From Paraburkholderia atlantica (lineage in GTDB: Bacteria; Pseudomonadota; Gammaproteobacteria; Burkholderiales; Burkholderiaceae), in the NCBI RefSeq assembly GCF_009362785.1, contig NZ_WHNQ01000012.1, positions 124,001 to 188,000 on the forward strand: a stretch of DNA of 64,000 bases, written 5' to 3'. Every line of letters begins with the position of its first letter. Positions within the stretch are counted from its first letter, which is position 1. Both the position numbers and the translations under genes were made by a program. Under the pieces are notes generated by a model that was given only the letters and a program-made list of their open reading frames with translations, ran no database searches and had not been told where the DNA came from. Below are positions 37,198 through 46,552 of the stretch, piece after piece.

Positions 37198-38181
37198 TCA
37201 GGCGCTTTCTCGAACCTTTGGCAGAAACTGCGGCGCCAGTTCGACGGCCGACCATTGGAACGGCAACGCGCCACGGCTGCGCCGCACTTCGTCCACATGG
37301 AACCGCACGAGCCGCTGCGCGCCCGCAAATGCCGCGAGCTCGTCGCCGTCCCAGATAATCTCCGCTCGCACCGCCAGATAAAGCAGATCGCCGGTTGCGA
37401 AGTCGATGACCAGCAGGCCCGCGCGGGGATCGTGCACGAGGTTGCCGATCGTGTTGAAGAAGCGGTTGCCACTGTAATCGGGCGTGGTCAGCGTATTTGC
37501 GTCGTCCACGCGCACGAAACCCGGTGCGCCGCCGCGATGCGAAACGTCGCCCCCCTTCCCCACCCCCGCTTCCTCGCTCAAATTCGCGCTGGCGATAAAG
37601 AACGTGTCCGCGCTCGCGAGCAATTCGCGGTCGGCACTGCTCAGATGCGTGGCAATCTCTGGTTGCGCGCGCGTCGCGGCCGCGTTCCGTTCGATGAAGG
37701 ACGGCGTACGGCTCTGGATGTACTTCGGGCAATTGCCGAAACTCTGCATGACTTCGACCTGCAACGTGTCGCCCTGCACGGACCTTACGACGCCATTCAC
37801 CCGATTGCGGCGCCGCGTGCGCAGCTCGATGCCCAGCGCACCGAGCTGCGCGCCTTCGCGCCAAGCCGCGGCGAGCGGATCGCCAGCCAAGGCGCCGCCT
37901 TCGATGCGCAGCGTGCGCGCATCCGGTGACGAGACGAAGCCCGGCGAACTCGCGCGCAGCGTCGCCCACGGCTGTCCGCTCGCATCGACGCCGCCGATCA
38001 CGAGGAACGGCTGTGCGGCAAAGAACTCACGATGCTGCTCCGGCATGAAACGGCGAATTCCCCGACGCCCCATCGACTCCGCCACGTCACGCACACCGGC
38101 GCGCTGCTGCGCCTCCTGCTCGCCGGCATGAAACGGCGACACGTCGGTTCCCCAGTTATTCAACAGAACGAATTCGGACAT
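37198..38181 (-). CDS. Pyridoxamine 5'-phosphate oxidase-fold (PPOX) family protein
   Basis: 327 residues with an FMN-binding split-barrel fold. Visible: QPFLVIGGVDASGQPWATLRASSPGFV, RTRRRNRVNGVV, NCPKYIQSR and a second half with FFIASANL and FFNTIGNLVHDPRAGLLVIDF. Two-fold internal similarity is typical of larger members. The family includes FMN-dependent oxidoreductases and heme-degrading proteins; no precise activity is inferred. Start at MSEFVLLNNW has GAGGGAG upstream. Confidence 0.85.
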   Translation of the reverse strand: MSEFVLLNNWGTDVSPFHAGEQEAQQRAGVRDVAESMGRRGIRRFMPEQHREFFAAQPFLVIGGVDASGQPWATLRASSPGFVSSPDARTLRIEGGALAGDPLAAAWREGAQLGALGIELRTRRRNRVNGVVRSVQGDTLQVEVMQSFGNCPKYIQSRTPSFIERNAAATRAQPEIATHLSSADRELLASADTFFIASANLSEEAGVGKGGDVSHRGGAPGFVRVDDANTLTTPDYSGNRFFNTIGNLVHDPRAGLLVIDFATGDLLYLAVRAEIIWDGDELAAFAGAQRLVRFHVDEVRRSRGALPFQWSAVELAPQFLPKVRESA

Positions 38182-38224
38182 GACCGGACTCCCTCGCAAG
38201 ATCTGACGCGGCTCTAAACGCGAA

Positions 38225-38866
38225 TCACGCCGCCAGCAAACCCGCCTTCGTCGACGGCATCGCGATGAAACGCGGCAATGCCTCCACGCGACTCAGCCAC
38301 GCACGAATGTTCGGATACGGCTGCAATGACACACCGCCCTCGGGTGCGTGAGCGATATACGTATGCGCGGCGATATCGGCGATCGTCACGTGCGCGCCGG
38401 CCACGAACGGCTTGCCGGCAAGCTCCTCGTCGATCACGTCGAACAGCTTGACGGCGATCTGCTTCGCACGCGCGTGGTCGAGCGGCGCGCCGAACACGGT
38501 AACGAGCCGCGCCGCGCACGGCCCGTATGCGATCTGGCCAGCCGCGAGCGACAGCCAGCGCTGCACCGCCGCGGCGCCGAGTGGATCGTCCGGCAGCCAC
38601 GACGCGTCGCCATAGCGCTTCGCCAGATAGACGAGAATCGCGTTCGAATCGAATAGCGTGAGCTCGCCGTCCCGAATCGTGGGCACCTGACCGAACGGAT
38701 TCAGCGCGAGGTAGTCGGGCTTGCGGTTGTCGCCCGCCGTCATGTCCAGCTCGATCACCTCGAACGGCAGATCGAGCAGCGTCAGAAACAGCTTCACGCG
38801 ATGACCGTGGCCTGAAAGCCGCGTCGTATACAGCTTGATAGGCTGGGCGGGTCGGGTGGCGGACAT
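38225..38866 (-). CDS. Glutathione S-transferase family protein
   Basis: 213 residues. N-terminal thioredoxin fold (IKLYTTRLSGHGHRVKLFLTLL, with the cis-Pro/Glu-Ser-like VPTIRDGELTLFDSNAILVYLAKRYG) and an all-helical C-terminal domain. Likely conjugates or isomerises electrophiles in the cytoplasm. Divergent from a LysR regulator that begins 109 bases away, which suggests regulation by it. Confidence 0.9.
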   Translation of the reverse strand: MSATRPAQPIKLYTTRLSGHGHRVKLFLTLLDLPFEVIELDMTAGDNRKPDYLALNPFGQVPTIRDGELTLFDSNAILVYLAKRYGDASWLPDDPLGAAAVQRWLSLAAGQIAYGPCAARLVTVFGAPLDHARAKQIAVKLFDVIDEELAGKPFVAGAHVTIADIAAHTYIAHAPEGGVSLQPYPNIRAWLSRVEALPRFIAMPSTKAGLLAA

Positions 38867-38975
38867 GGAGGTCTCCGGATACGTTGAATGAGACGCCCAG
38901 CATATGGCGTAGGCACTGTTGCGCGGAAGCCCGATAATCCCGGAAACACAGTTAAGCGAGAATGGACAATCGATC

Positions 38976-39890
38976 ATGGCCGATGTGCGCAACGTGAACC
39001 TGAACCGCCTCGCGATCTTCGTCGCGGTCATCGACGCGGGCTCGCTGAGCGCCGCCGCGACGCGGCTCGGACTCGCGAAGACGATGGTCAGCACGCATAT
39101 GCAGCGGCTCGAGGCCGAGGTCGGCGCGAGCCTGCTGGTGCGCACCACCCGGCGGCTCGGCGTCACCGAGGCGGGCCGCACGTTCTATGAGGCGAGCGTG
39201 AAGATACTGCGCGCCGCCGAGGACGCGCTCAACGCGCTCGGCGGGGAAACCTCGCCGGTACGCGGCACGCTGCGCGTCAGTGCGCCGAACGACTACGGCA
39301 CGCTCGTCGTCACGCCCGCGCTGGTCGAATTGCGCCGCGCGCATCCGCAGCTCGACGTCGAACTGCTGAGCAGCGACCGCTACGTCGATCTGATCGCCGA
39401 TGGCATCGACGTCGCGATTCGGCTTGGCCGTCTCGCGGATTCGAACTATCGGGCGGTGAAGCTCGGCAGCTTCGTCAAATGGCTCGTCGCGAGTCCCGAG
39501 TTCCTGCGCACGTGGGGCGTGCCGAGCACGCCGGCCGAGTTGGAGACGCTGCCCTATTGCGCGTTGTCGGTGCTGCCGCATCCGTTGACGCTCGATCTGC
39601 GGCACGTCGACGGTAAAACCGCGAGCGTGCGATGCGAGTCCGCGTTGCGTGTCAACACGGCCAATGCCTGCCGGGCGGCGACGCTCGCGGGCGGCGGCAT
39701 CGGTCTGCTGACGGATTTTTCGATCGCGGACGACGTCGCCGCGGGACGGCTGATCCGGTTGCTGCCCGAATGGGCAACCGCGCCGGCGAGCATCCAGGCC
39801 GTGTTTCCGCCGACGAGTCACCCGCCGGCGAAAGTGCGCGCCTTGATCGATACGCTGAAGCGAAGGCTCGCGGCGGACCCTGCGGAATAG
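38976..39890 (+). CDS. LysR-family transcriptional regulator
   Basis: 304 residues. N-terminal HTH LSAAATRLGLAKTMVSTHMQRLEAEVGASLL (about 22-52) and a C-terminal effector domain with AGGGIGLLTDFSI. Divergent from the GST gene, so likely its regulator. Effector unknown. Start at MADVRNVNLNR matches the family N-terminus; a 19-residue upstream extension is unlikely. Confidence 0.9.
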   Translation: MADVRNVNLNRLAIFVAVIDAGSLSAAATRLGLAKTMVSTHMQRLEAEVGASLLVRTTRRLGVTEAGRTFYEASVKILRAAEDALNALGGETSPVRGTLRVSAPNDYGTLVVTPALVELRRAHPQLDVELLSSDRYVDLIADGIDVAIRLGRLADSNYRAVKLGSFVKWLVASPEFLRTWGVPSTPAELETLPYCALSVLPHPLTLDLRHVDGKTASVRCESALRVNTANACRAATLAGGGIGLLTDFSIADDVAAGRLIRLLPEWATAPASIQAVFPPTSHPPAKVRALIDTLKRRLAADPAE

Positions 39891-40026
39891 CGCCGCAGAT
39901 CCGCCTGGCGTTCCCATTCCAGCGCAACGGCGGTTAGCTTCTATCCCCGCGATCGCCCGATTTGCTCTACTGCGACGATGCGCGCCGCGCCCCGCGGCCT
40001 CGCCTGATCGTCAATGTGGAGAGCTC

Positions 40027-40902
40027 ATGTCCGCCATTTCCCGTCCTGCTCAAGGGGTCCTCACCGTCGCGTGTCCGAGCGCGGCGGGCCAGGTTGCCGC
40101 CGTCGCCGGTTTTCTCGAACGGCATCGTTGCTATGTCGACGAACTCACCGTATTCGACGACGAACTCAGCGAGCGCTTTTTCGTGCGCTGCGTGTTTCAC
40201 CACGTCGATCGCGACGACGCGCTGCAGATCGCCACGCTGAAGCAGGAATTCGCGCCGATCGCCGAACGCTTCCGGATGACGTGGGCGATCCACGATCTGT
40301 CGATCCGGCCGAAAGTCATGATCATGGTGTCCAAACTCGAACACTGCCTCGCCGACCTGCTGTTCCGCTGGCGCATGGGCGAGCTGAAGATGGACATCGT
40401 CGGCATCGGCTCGAATCACCGCGATCTCGAACCGCTCGCGCGGCAGCACGGCCTGCCGTTCCATCATCTGCCGATTACCGCCGACACGAAGCCGCAACAG
40501 GAAGCCCAACTGCTCGACCTGTTCGACTCGTCCGGCGCCGAGCTGCTGATTCTCGCGCGCTACATGCAGATCCTGTCCGCCGAAACGAGCCGCGCGCTCG
40601 CCGGGCGCGCGATCAATATTCATCATTCGTTCCTGCCGGGGTTCAAGGGGGCGAAACCCTATCACCAGGCCCATGCGCGCGGCGTCAAGGTGATCGGTGC
40701 CACCGCCCATTTCGTTACCGACGATCTCGACGAAGGCCCAATCATCGAGCAGGGAGTCGAACCGGTCGATCACTCGTACAGTCCCGAACGGCTGCTGACG
40801 ACCGGACGCGACGTAGAGTGCATTACGCTCGCGCGCGCGGTGAAGGCGTTCGTCGAGCGGCGGGTGTTCATCAACGGCGAGCGCACCGTCGTGCTGCGGT
40901 AA
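40027..40902 (+). CDS. purU: Formyltetrahydrofolate deformylase
   Basis: 291 residues, standard length. N-terminal ACT domain (about 5-85) and a formyltransferase domain with NIHHSFLPGFKGAKPYHQAHARG and ATAHFVTDDLDEGPII, which hold the catalytic Asn, His and Asp. It hydrolyses 10-formyl-THF to formate and THF. In this region it lies next to the betaine genes and probably helps recycle the C1 units released by DgcA, SoxBDAG and FdhA. Followed by an excellent terminator. Confidence 0.96.
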   Translation: MSAISRPAQGVLTVACPSAAGQVAAVAGFLERHRCYVDELTVFDDELSERFFVRCVFHHVDRDDALQIATLKQEFAPIAERFRMTWAIHDLSIRPKVMIMVSKLEHCLADLLFRWRMGELKMDIVGIGSNHRDLEPLARQHGLPFHHLPITADTKPQQEAQLLDLFDSSGAELLILARYMQILSAETSRALAGRAINIHHSFLPGFKGAKPYHQAHARGVKVIGATAHFVTDDLDEGPIIEQGVEPVDHSYSPERLLTTGRDVECITLARAVKAFVERRVFINGERTVVLR

Positions 40903-40907
40903 ACAGA

Positions 40908-40933
40908 AAAACGCCGCTGAAAAGCGGCGTTTT
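40908..40933. terminator. Bidirectional intrinsic terminator
   Basis: AAAACGCCGCT (40908-40918), GAAA tetraloop, AGCGGCGTTTT (40923-40933): a perfect 11-base stem with A-run on one side and T-run on the other. It separates convergent purU and the betaine-binding protein gene and can stop transcription from both. Confidence 0.9.
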
Positions 40934-40960
40934 CATCAGGCTGCGCCGACGCTTGCCGGC

Positions 40961-41818
40961 TTACTTCACCCAGCTATCCACGCGGTCGGAATGCGCGCTG
41001 ATCCACGCGTCGGCCGCCGCGGCCGGCTTTTCGCCGTTCTGCGTGGCCAACATCACCGTGTCGATCTCACCCGGCTTCCATTGGAACTTCTTCAGGAACG
41101 CGACCACCGTCGGCGCCTTTTTCTCGAGCTCCGGATTCACCACGCTATCGACGTGCTCCGCTTCACCGAACACCTTCTTCGGATCGTCGAGGAATTTCAG
41201 CTTGTACTTCGCGAACATCCAGTGCGGCTTCCAGCCGGTCACGATGATCGGCTTGCTGGCCGCCTCCGAGCGCGCCAGCTCGGCGGTCATCGCGCTGCCT
41301 GAACTCGGCATCAGCTGATAGTCGAGCCCATAGGCCTTGATCGCCTCGCTGGTTTTCTGCATCACGCCCGCACCGGCGTCGATGCCGACGATGCGCGCGC
41401 CGAACTCCGACTTCTTCGCCTGCAGATCGCCGACGCTCTTCACGTCCACGTTGTCCGGCACGATCAGCCCGATCTTCGCGTCGTTGAAGTTCGGCCCGAG
41501 GTCGACCACCTTGTCCTTGAAGTTGTTCCAGTACGCGCCGTGCGTGACCGGCAGCCATGCGGACAGCGTCGCGTCGAGGTCGCCCCGCGCCACGCCCTGC
41601 CACATCACGCCGGCCGCGACCGGCACCAGTTGCACCTGATAACCGAGGCGTTTTTCGATCACTTCGGCGGCCACGTTCGACGTCGCAACGCTATCGTCCC
41701 AGCCCTCCACGTAACCGATCTTGATGGTCGGCTTCGAATCGGCCGACACGCCCGCACTGACCGCCGCCAGCATCACCCCCAACGCGCTTGCCACCACTAC
41801 CTTTCCGATCAGTCTCAT
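40961..41818 (-). CDS. Glycine betaine-type ABC substrate-binding protein (orphan)
   Basis: 285 residues. Signal peptide (about 1-26) followed by an OpuAC-type periplasmic-binding fold. Tryptophans and tyrosines for a quaternary-ammonium cage are seen in IGYVEGWDDSVATSN, AAGVMWQGVARGD, SAWLPVTHGAYWNNF and VTGWKPHWMFAKY. No permease or ATPase gene is adjacent, so it likely feeds an ABC transporter encoded elsewhere. The start at MRLIGKVV has GGGAG upstream. Located just after gbcB. Confidence 0.88.
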   Translation of the reverse strand: MRLIGKVVVASALGVMLAAVSAGVSADSKPTIKIGYVEGWDDSVATSNVAAEVIEKRLGYQVQLVPVAAGVMWQGVARGDLDATLSAWLPVTHGAYWNNFKDKVVDLGPNFNDAKIGLIVPDNVDVKSVGDLQAKKSEFGARIVGIDAGAGVMQKTSEAIKAYGLDYQLMPSSGSAMTAELARSEAASKPIIVTGWKPHWMFAKYKLKFLDDPKKVFGEAEHVDSVVNPELEKKAPTVVAFLKKFQWKPGEIDTVMLATQNGEKPAAAADAWISAHSDRVDSWVK

Positions 41819-41925
41819 CGACGTTCTCCCGTTGATCCATTTGCCCATTGACGCGTTTGCCATCGAACCGCACACCGCGCATTTAGAATCGCCAACCAGA
41901 ATTGCCGGGTAGCGTTGTTTTGCGA

Positions 41926-41943
41926 CATGCAGTTGTCCGCATG
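41926..41943. promoter_or_regulatory. Inverted repeat upstream of the betaine-binding protein gene
   Basis: CATGC (41926-41930) and GCATG (41939-41943) with 8 bases between, in the 178-base gap before the start at 41818. Could be an operator for GbdR or another regulator; similarity is short and unproven. Confidence 0.3.
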
Positions 41944-41996
41944 CGACTTCCACGCAAATCCGCCCAGTGTTTGCCGCGTTCTTGTGGTGTTACGTA

Positions 41997-43187
41997 TTAC
42001 TTGTCGACGACGAGATCGCTCAGCGGCTTGCTGCAGCACAGCAGCACCATGCCCTGATCGATCTCGCGCTGACGGATACCGCCCGCGTGCTTCATCGCCA
42101 CCTCGCCGGACACGAGCTTCACCTTACAGGTGCCGCACATGCCTTGCGTGCACGACGCTGGCAGCCGCACGCCCGCCTGCTTCGCCGCTTCGAGCACATG
42201 CTGGTTGCCGCCGCACTCGATGTCGCGATGACTGCGCGTAAAGCTGACCTTGAAACGCGTCGCGGTTTCCGCCGGGGCGGGCGCATCGCGCAGCGCGTCG
42301 GCGACATGCGCTTCGGCCGATTGCGCGGCGACTTCGCTGACGGTCTCGAACGAGAAGCTTTCCTCGTGATAGTGCTGGCGATCGAAGCCGCCTTCGTCGA
42401 GCAGATTGCGCACCGCCTGCATGTACGGTGCGGGCCCGCAGGTGAAAATCTCCCGCTCCAGAAAATCCGGCGCAATCAGTTTCAGCAGCGGCAGCGTCAG
42501 AAAGCCGGTGATGCCGGGCCAATTGGTGCGCGCGCCCACGCGCTCGCAGACGAACGCGGTGCGGAAATGCGCCTGATTGGCGGCGATCAGATCGAGCTCG
42601 CGCGCGAAGATGATGTCGTCCGGCGTGCGCGCGCTATGCACGAAGACGATATCGCTGTCCTCGCCGAGTTCATGATGCGTGCGGCTCATCGACATCAGCG
42701 GCGTGATGCCCGAGCCCGCCGACAGAAACAGGAACTTGCGCGCCGGATGCCGCGCGCAGGTAAATTCGCCGGCCGGCCCCAGCACGCGCACCTGCATGCC
42801 CGCGTGCAGATGGTCGTGCAGCCAGTTGGACACCGGGCCGCCAGGCACGCGCTTGACGGTGATCGAAATCGTATGGGGCCGCGTGGGCGGCGACGAGATC
42901 GTATAGCAGCGATTGATCGTCTCGCCGCCTATCTCCAGCTCCAGCGTGATGAACTGCCCCGGCTCGAACACGAATGCCCGCCCCGATGGCGCACGGAAGA
43001 AAAAGCTCTTCACGTCGTGCGTTTCGCTGCGAACCTGGCAGCACTCCAGCGTGTCGTCGGAGTCACTGTTCCAGCGTGCCGGCAGCGCGTCCCAGAAGCG
43101 CGGCTGCGTCACACGGCTCAATGCGCCCGCTGGATTCTGTGAAGTCTGCTCGATGTCCGCTTGAAACATGGCCTGATCGCGCATCAT
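41997..43187 (-). CDS. gbcB: Glycine betaine monooxygenase reductase subunit
   Basis: 396 residues. FAD/ferredoxin reductase domain (about 45-280: GQFITLELEIGGETINRCYTI, SAGSGITPLMSM) and a C-terminal [2Fe-2S] ferredoxin domain with Cys in ASCTQGMCGTCKV and VLLCCS. It transfers electrons from NAD(P)H to GbcA, the Rieske oxygenase. It starts 34 bases after gbcA. ATG 43187 chosen; a second ATG follows directly. Confidence 0.94.
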   Translation of the reverse strand: MMRDQAMFQADIEQTSQNPAGALSRVTQPRFWDALPARWNSDSDDTLECCQVRSETHDVKSFFFRAPSGRAFVFEPGQFITLELEIGGETINRCYTISSPPTRPHTISITVKRVPGGPVSNWLHDHLHAGMQVRVLGPAGEFTCARHPARKFLFLSAGSGITPLMSMSRTHHELGEDSDIVFVHSARTPDDIIFARELDLIAANQAHFRTAFVCERVGARTNWPGITGFLTLPLLKLIAPDFLEREIFTCGPAPYMQAVRNLLDEGGFDRQHYHEESFSFETVSEVAAQSAEAHVADALRDAPAPAETATRFKVSFTRSHRDIECGGNQHVLEAAKQAGVRLPASCTQGMCGTCKVKLVSGEVAMKHAGGIRQREIDQGMVLLCCSKPLSDLVVDK

Positions 43188-43221
43188 GGTTGTCCCCCCG
43201 CTCGTCATTGCGGTGTTGCAC

Positions 43222-44508
43222 TCAGCGCGCGAACGACACGACTTTCTCGTCGTGCGCTGCTCGCGGGTTCGCGTCGTAATCCGCGAGACGGCCGATATAC
43301 CACTCGCAGAACTTTTCGACGAGTCCTTCGGTGAACGGCGAATACGGACCCGGCTCATATGCGCTGCTCGTCGCGCCGCGCTGCGAATATTCGACGAGCG
43401 CGCGATCCTGGTCGTTGGTCGCGCGCCACACGGCGGTCAGATTGTCGACGTCGTAATCGATGCCTTCGCGCGCGTCCTTGTGCACGAGCCATTTGGTGCG
43501 CACCAGCGTCTTGCCTGCCGACAGCGGAATCACCGAGAAACTGACGATGTGATCGCTCATGAAGTGATGCCACGAATTCGGCTGAGTCCAGAACGACAGG
43601 CCGCCGAGATCGGCCTCCTTGAAACCGCCGAGCAGTTTCTTCGAGGCGACCTTCGCGTCGAGCGTCTGCGATTCACCGTCGCGATCGAGCGGCAGACGTT
43701 GCGTGCGAAACCCGGTGACCAGATCGGCGAGCCGCTCGATTTCCGCCGACGGCAACTGCATCGCCTCCCACTGCGCGGTGCGGCGCGCGACGGTGGCCTC
43801 GAACGCGGCCATGCCTTCTTCGTTCGCCGGCGAGCGTTGATAACCGAAGCCGTACTCGTACAGCGAGATGGTCAGCTCAGGATGGTTCGCGACGCAGTGA
43901 TAGCACTCGCGATTGTTCTCCATCGTCAGCTTCCAGTTGCCATCCTCGATGATGTCGATCGACGCGGCGATCTTGCAGCCGGCCAGATCGTGCGGCAACA
44001 GATATGGTTCCATCGCGGCGCGCATCAGGGAAAAATCAGCGGGCGGCTGCTCGGCGAGGCAGATGAAAATCAGCCCCGCGAGATTTTCGACATGCACCGC
44101 CTTCAGGCTATGTTTGCAGCGGTCGAACTGTTCGCCCATGTGTTCGGCGAACATCAGGTCGCCATTGAGGCTATACGTCCAGCTGTGATACGGACAGACG
44201 ATATTGCCCAGCGAGCCCTTGCCGGTATTGCACAGACGCGCGCCGCGATGGCGGCAGACGTTATGAAACGCGCGCACCTGCATGTCGTCGTCGCGCACGA
44301 TCAGGATCGAGTCGTTGCCGATCTCGACCGTCACGTAGTCGCCCGGCTCGGGCACGTCGGGCTCGACCGCTACCTGAATCCAGTGCTGGCGGAAAATCGC
44401 GTCGATATCGAGCGCGAAAATATCCTCGCTCGTATAGAACGGCGCTTCCAGCGTGTAATTCTGCTTGCGGCGTTCGATCATTGCGCGAACGTCTGCGGAA
44501 ACTTTCAT
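43222..44508 (-). CDS. gbcA: Glycine betaine monooxygenase, Rieske oxygenase subunit
   Basis: 428 residues. Rieske motif C85-R-H87 and C105-P-Y-H108, then the mononuclear iron ligands in NNRECYHCVANHPEL (His204, His209) with a later Asp. It demethylates glycine betaine to dimethylglycine plus formaldehyde. Part of a long minus-strand array; etfB lies 73 bases upstream. Confidence 0.95.
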   Translation of the reverse strand: MKVSADVRAMIERRKQNYTLEAPFYTSEDIFALDIDAIFRQHWIQVAVEPDVPEPGDYVTVEIGNDSILIVRDDDMQVRAFHNVCRHRGARLCNTGKGSLGNIVCPYHSWTYSLNGDLMFAEHMGEQFDRCKHSLKAVHVENLAGLIFICLAEQPPADFSLMRAAMEPYLLPHDLAGCKIAASIDIIEDGNWKLTMENNRECYHCVANHPELTISLYEYGFGYQRSPANEEGMAAFEATVARRTAQWEAMQLPSAEIERLADLVTGFRTQRLPLDRDGESQTLDAKVASKKLLGGFKEADLGGLSFWTQPNSWHHFMSDHIVSFSVIPLSAGKTLVRTKWLVHKDAREGIDYDVDNLTAVWRATNDQDRALVEYSQRGATSSAYEPGPYSPFTEGLVEKFCEWYIGRLADYDANPRAAHDEKVVSFAR

Positions 44509-44581
44509 TGTGTGCTCCGTTGCGTGTCACGTCTGGCGCCGCGCCAGGCCCTCCTGGTCGCATGCTGGCCCGAGCCGGAAT

Positions 44582-45361
44582 TCAGTAATCCACCAGTTGA
44601 TGCTCGCGCAAATACGCGAGGATCACTTGTGCTTTTTCGACGGAACTCCCTTCAATTACGACGCTGCCGCCGCGGCTCTCGGTCGTCGTCGCCGACAGCA
44701 TGCGCGCGTGGCCCGAGCGCTTTTCGGCGGCGGCGAGCCGCACCGGTTTCGCGGTGGCGGGGCCGATGGTCCATGCGGACTGTTCGGGAGTAATGCCTTG
44801 CGGCGCGGTGGCGCCGGGCGCGGTGGTGCGCTCGATCGTGCCTTCGCGCAGCCGCGCATACGCGTACGAAGTCGCGGCGTTCGCGAGCGGATGGACGGCG
44901 ATCAACGCGGGCAGCCGCACTTCGACGCGCCGTCGCAGGCCCTTCGGCATGAACTGCCGGACCTGCGCGCAACCATCGCGCACAGCCAGATCGACGGCAG
45001 CGCCGACGAGCGGTACCCCCAGCGCATGCGCGACGCGATACGGCAGCATGCCGCTATCGAAGCCGCCTTCGGCGCGCGTGCCGGTCAGCACCAGTTCGTA
45101 GCCACGCAAACGCGCGGCGAGTTGCGGCGCCGGATCGGCGTCGAGTGGCATGTCGAGCACTTCGACCGAACGCGCGCCGAGCGCCAGATACTCGTTCAAC
45201 GCAGCGTTCGACGGATCGCCCGCATGCAGCACGTCGAGCGTCGCGCCATGCGTTTTCGCGAGTGACAGCGCCAGCGTCAACGCTGCCGCATCGTTGCGGC
45301 TATAGCGCGCGGCGCCGCTAACCGGATGACGTCCGACCGAAACCAACACGGCGATCTTCAT
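44582..45361 (-). CDS. etfB: Electron transfer flavoprotein, beta subunit (dimethylglycine pathway)
   Basis: 259 residues with the ETF beta fold (LALSLAKTHGATLDVLHAG, YELVLTGTRAEGGFDSGMLPYRVAHAL and the PLVGAAVDL segment). It takes electrons from the DgcAB dehydrogenase and passes them to ETF-ubiquinone oxidoreductase. Its ATG overlaps the etfA stop by four bases (ATGA), so the pair is translationally coupled. Confidence 0.92.
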   Translation of the reverse strand: MKIAVLVSVGRHPVSGAARYSRNDAAALTLALSLAKTHGATLDVLHAGDPSNAALNEYLALGARSVEVLDMPLDADPAPQLAARLRGYELVLTGTRAEGGFDSGMLPYRVAHALGVPLVGAAVDLAVRDGCAQVRQFMPKGLRRRVEVRLPALIAVHPLANAATSYAYARLREGTIERTTAPGATAPQGITPEQSAWTIGPATAKPVRLAAAEKRSGHARMLSATTTESRGGSVVIEGSSVEKAQVILAYLREHQLVDY

Positions 45362-46548
45362 GCGAGCACTCCTTCGGCTAGCTTGCCCGGCTGCAACAGT
45401 GCGGCCGAAGTCGCACGCGCGCCGCGCGCCGCGGCCGCCGCTTCGTTGAGCGCCGCGATGGTTTCCTGCGCGTCCGCGATCACGGTCAGATTCGCGCGCT
45501 TCGCGATCGGCGCGCTCGCGTCGAGATTGACTGCGATCACATGGCGGCAATCCTTGATGCCCTGCAGATGCTGCACCGCGCCGGAGATGCCGAACGCGAT
45601 ATACACGCTCGCCTCGACGGTCTTGCCGGTCGCGCCGATCTGCTTGTCGCGCGTGAACTTGCCGTCGTCGACGGCGACCCGGCTCGCGCCGATCGCCGCG
45701 CCGAGAGTCGTCGCGAGCCGCTCGAACGCGGGTACGTCGCTGACGCCGTTGCCCGCCGATACGATGAAGTCCGCTTCTTCCAGCGCAACCTGCGCCGCGT
45801 CGATCTCGTCGATGCCGAGATCGCGTATCGCGCGTTGCGCGTTCGTTGCTTCTGCCTCGCGGTCGAAGCGCCATGCGACCTGCTCGCCCGCGCCGACGAA
45901 CGGCAGCTTCGGATCGACCGCGTTCGGCTCGAGCAGCACGACTTCGGGCAGCGCGCGGCTGGCGAGCGCCGTACTCGCTCGGATATAGGTGGACACGTGC
46001 CCGGCATCGATCTCGACGACGTGAGTCGCGACGCTTGCATCCGCCACCGACGCATAACGGCGGCCGAGGTCGCCGTCGCCCGTCGCGTTGTCGGGCAGGA
46101 AGACATGGGCCGGCGCGTAGGCTGCGACGCAGGCCGCCAGCGCATTCAACTCATCGTTCGGTGCGTACGTGCGGCGATCGAACATCGGCAATTCGATCAG
46201 CTTGTCGGCGCCGAGCGCGGCGGCATCGCCGGTGAATTCGCCGAACACCAGCAACACGACTTCGGTTTGCGCGTCGGCGATCAGCGCGGCGGCGGCGAGC
46301 GTCTGGCGCGCATGTTCATCGAGCGCGCCACGATCCGCGTGCGCCGCGACCAGCAGCACACGGTGCGGCGTGGCGGTCGTGCGGCGCGGCTTCGGCTGTT
46401 CGCGATGCCCGGCATGACGCGCGTCGGCTAGCGACGCACTGCCCGCTGCCCCCGCCATGCCAACCACGCCGAGCGTGATGCGCCGGAGCCCCTGCGCCGT
46501 CACCGTGAAAGGCCGGCGCGGATCGATTCGTTTGAGCGTATTCATCAT
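45358..46548 (-). CDS. etfA: Electron transfer flavoprotein, alpha subunit, long form
   Basis: 396 residues versus ~310 for housekeeping EtfA. The C-terminal FAD domain is intact (GAAIGASRVAVDDGKFTRDKQIGATGKTV, ISGAVQHLQGIKDCRHVIAVN). The extra ~70 N-terminal residues are basic and hydrophobic (RRPFTVTAQGLRRITLGVVG). Such extended EtfA proteins occur in dimethylglycine gene clusters. The start at 46548 (MMNTLKRID) lies 4 bases after the dgcB stop. Confidence 0.92.
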   Translation of the reverse strand: MMNTLKRIDPRRPFTVTAQGLRRITLGVVGMAGAAGSASLADARHAGHREQPKPRRTTATPHRVLLVAAHADRGALDEHARQTLAAAALIADAQTEVVLLVFGEFTGDAAALGADKLIELPMFDRRTYAPNDELNALAACVAAYAPAHVFLPDNATGDGDLGRRYASVADASVATHVVEIDAGHVSTYIRASTALASRALPEVVLLEPNAVDPKLPFVGAGEQVAWRFDREAEATNAQRAIRDLGIDEIDAAQVALEEADFIVSAGNGVSDVPAFERLATTLGAAIGASRVAVDDGKFTRDKQIGATGKTVEASVYIAFGISGAVQHLQGIKDCRHVIAVNLDASAPIAKRANLTVIADAQETIAALNEAAAAARGARATSAALLQPGKLAEGVLA

Positions 46549-46552
46549 CGCG

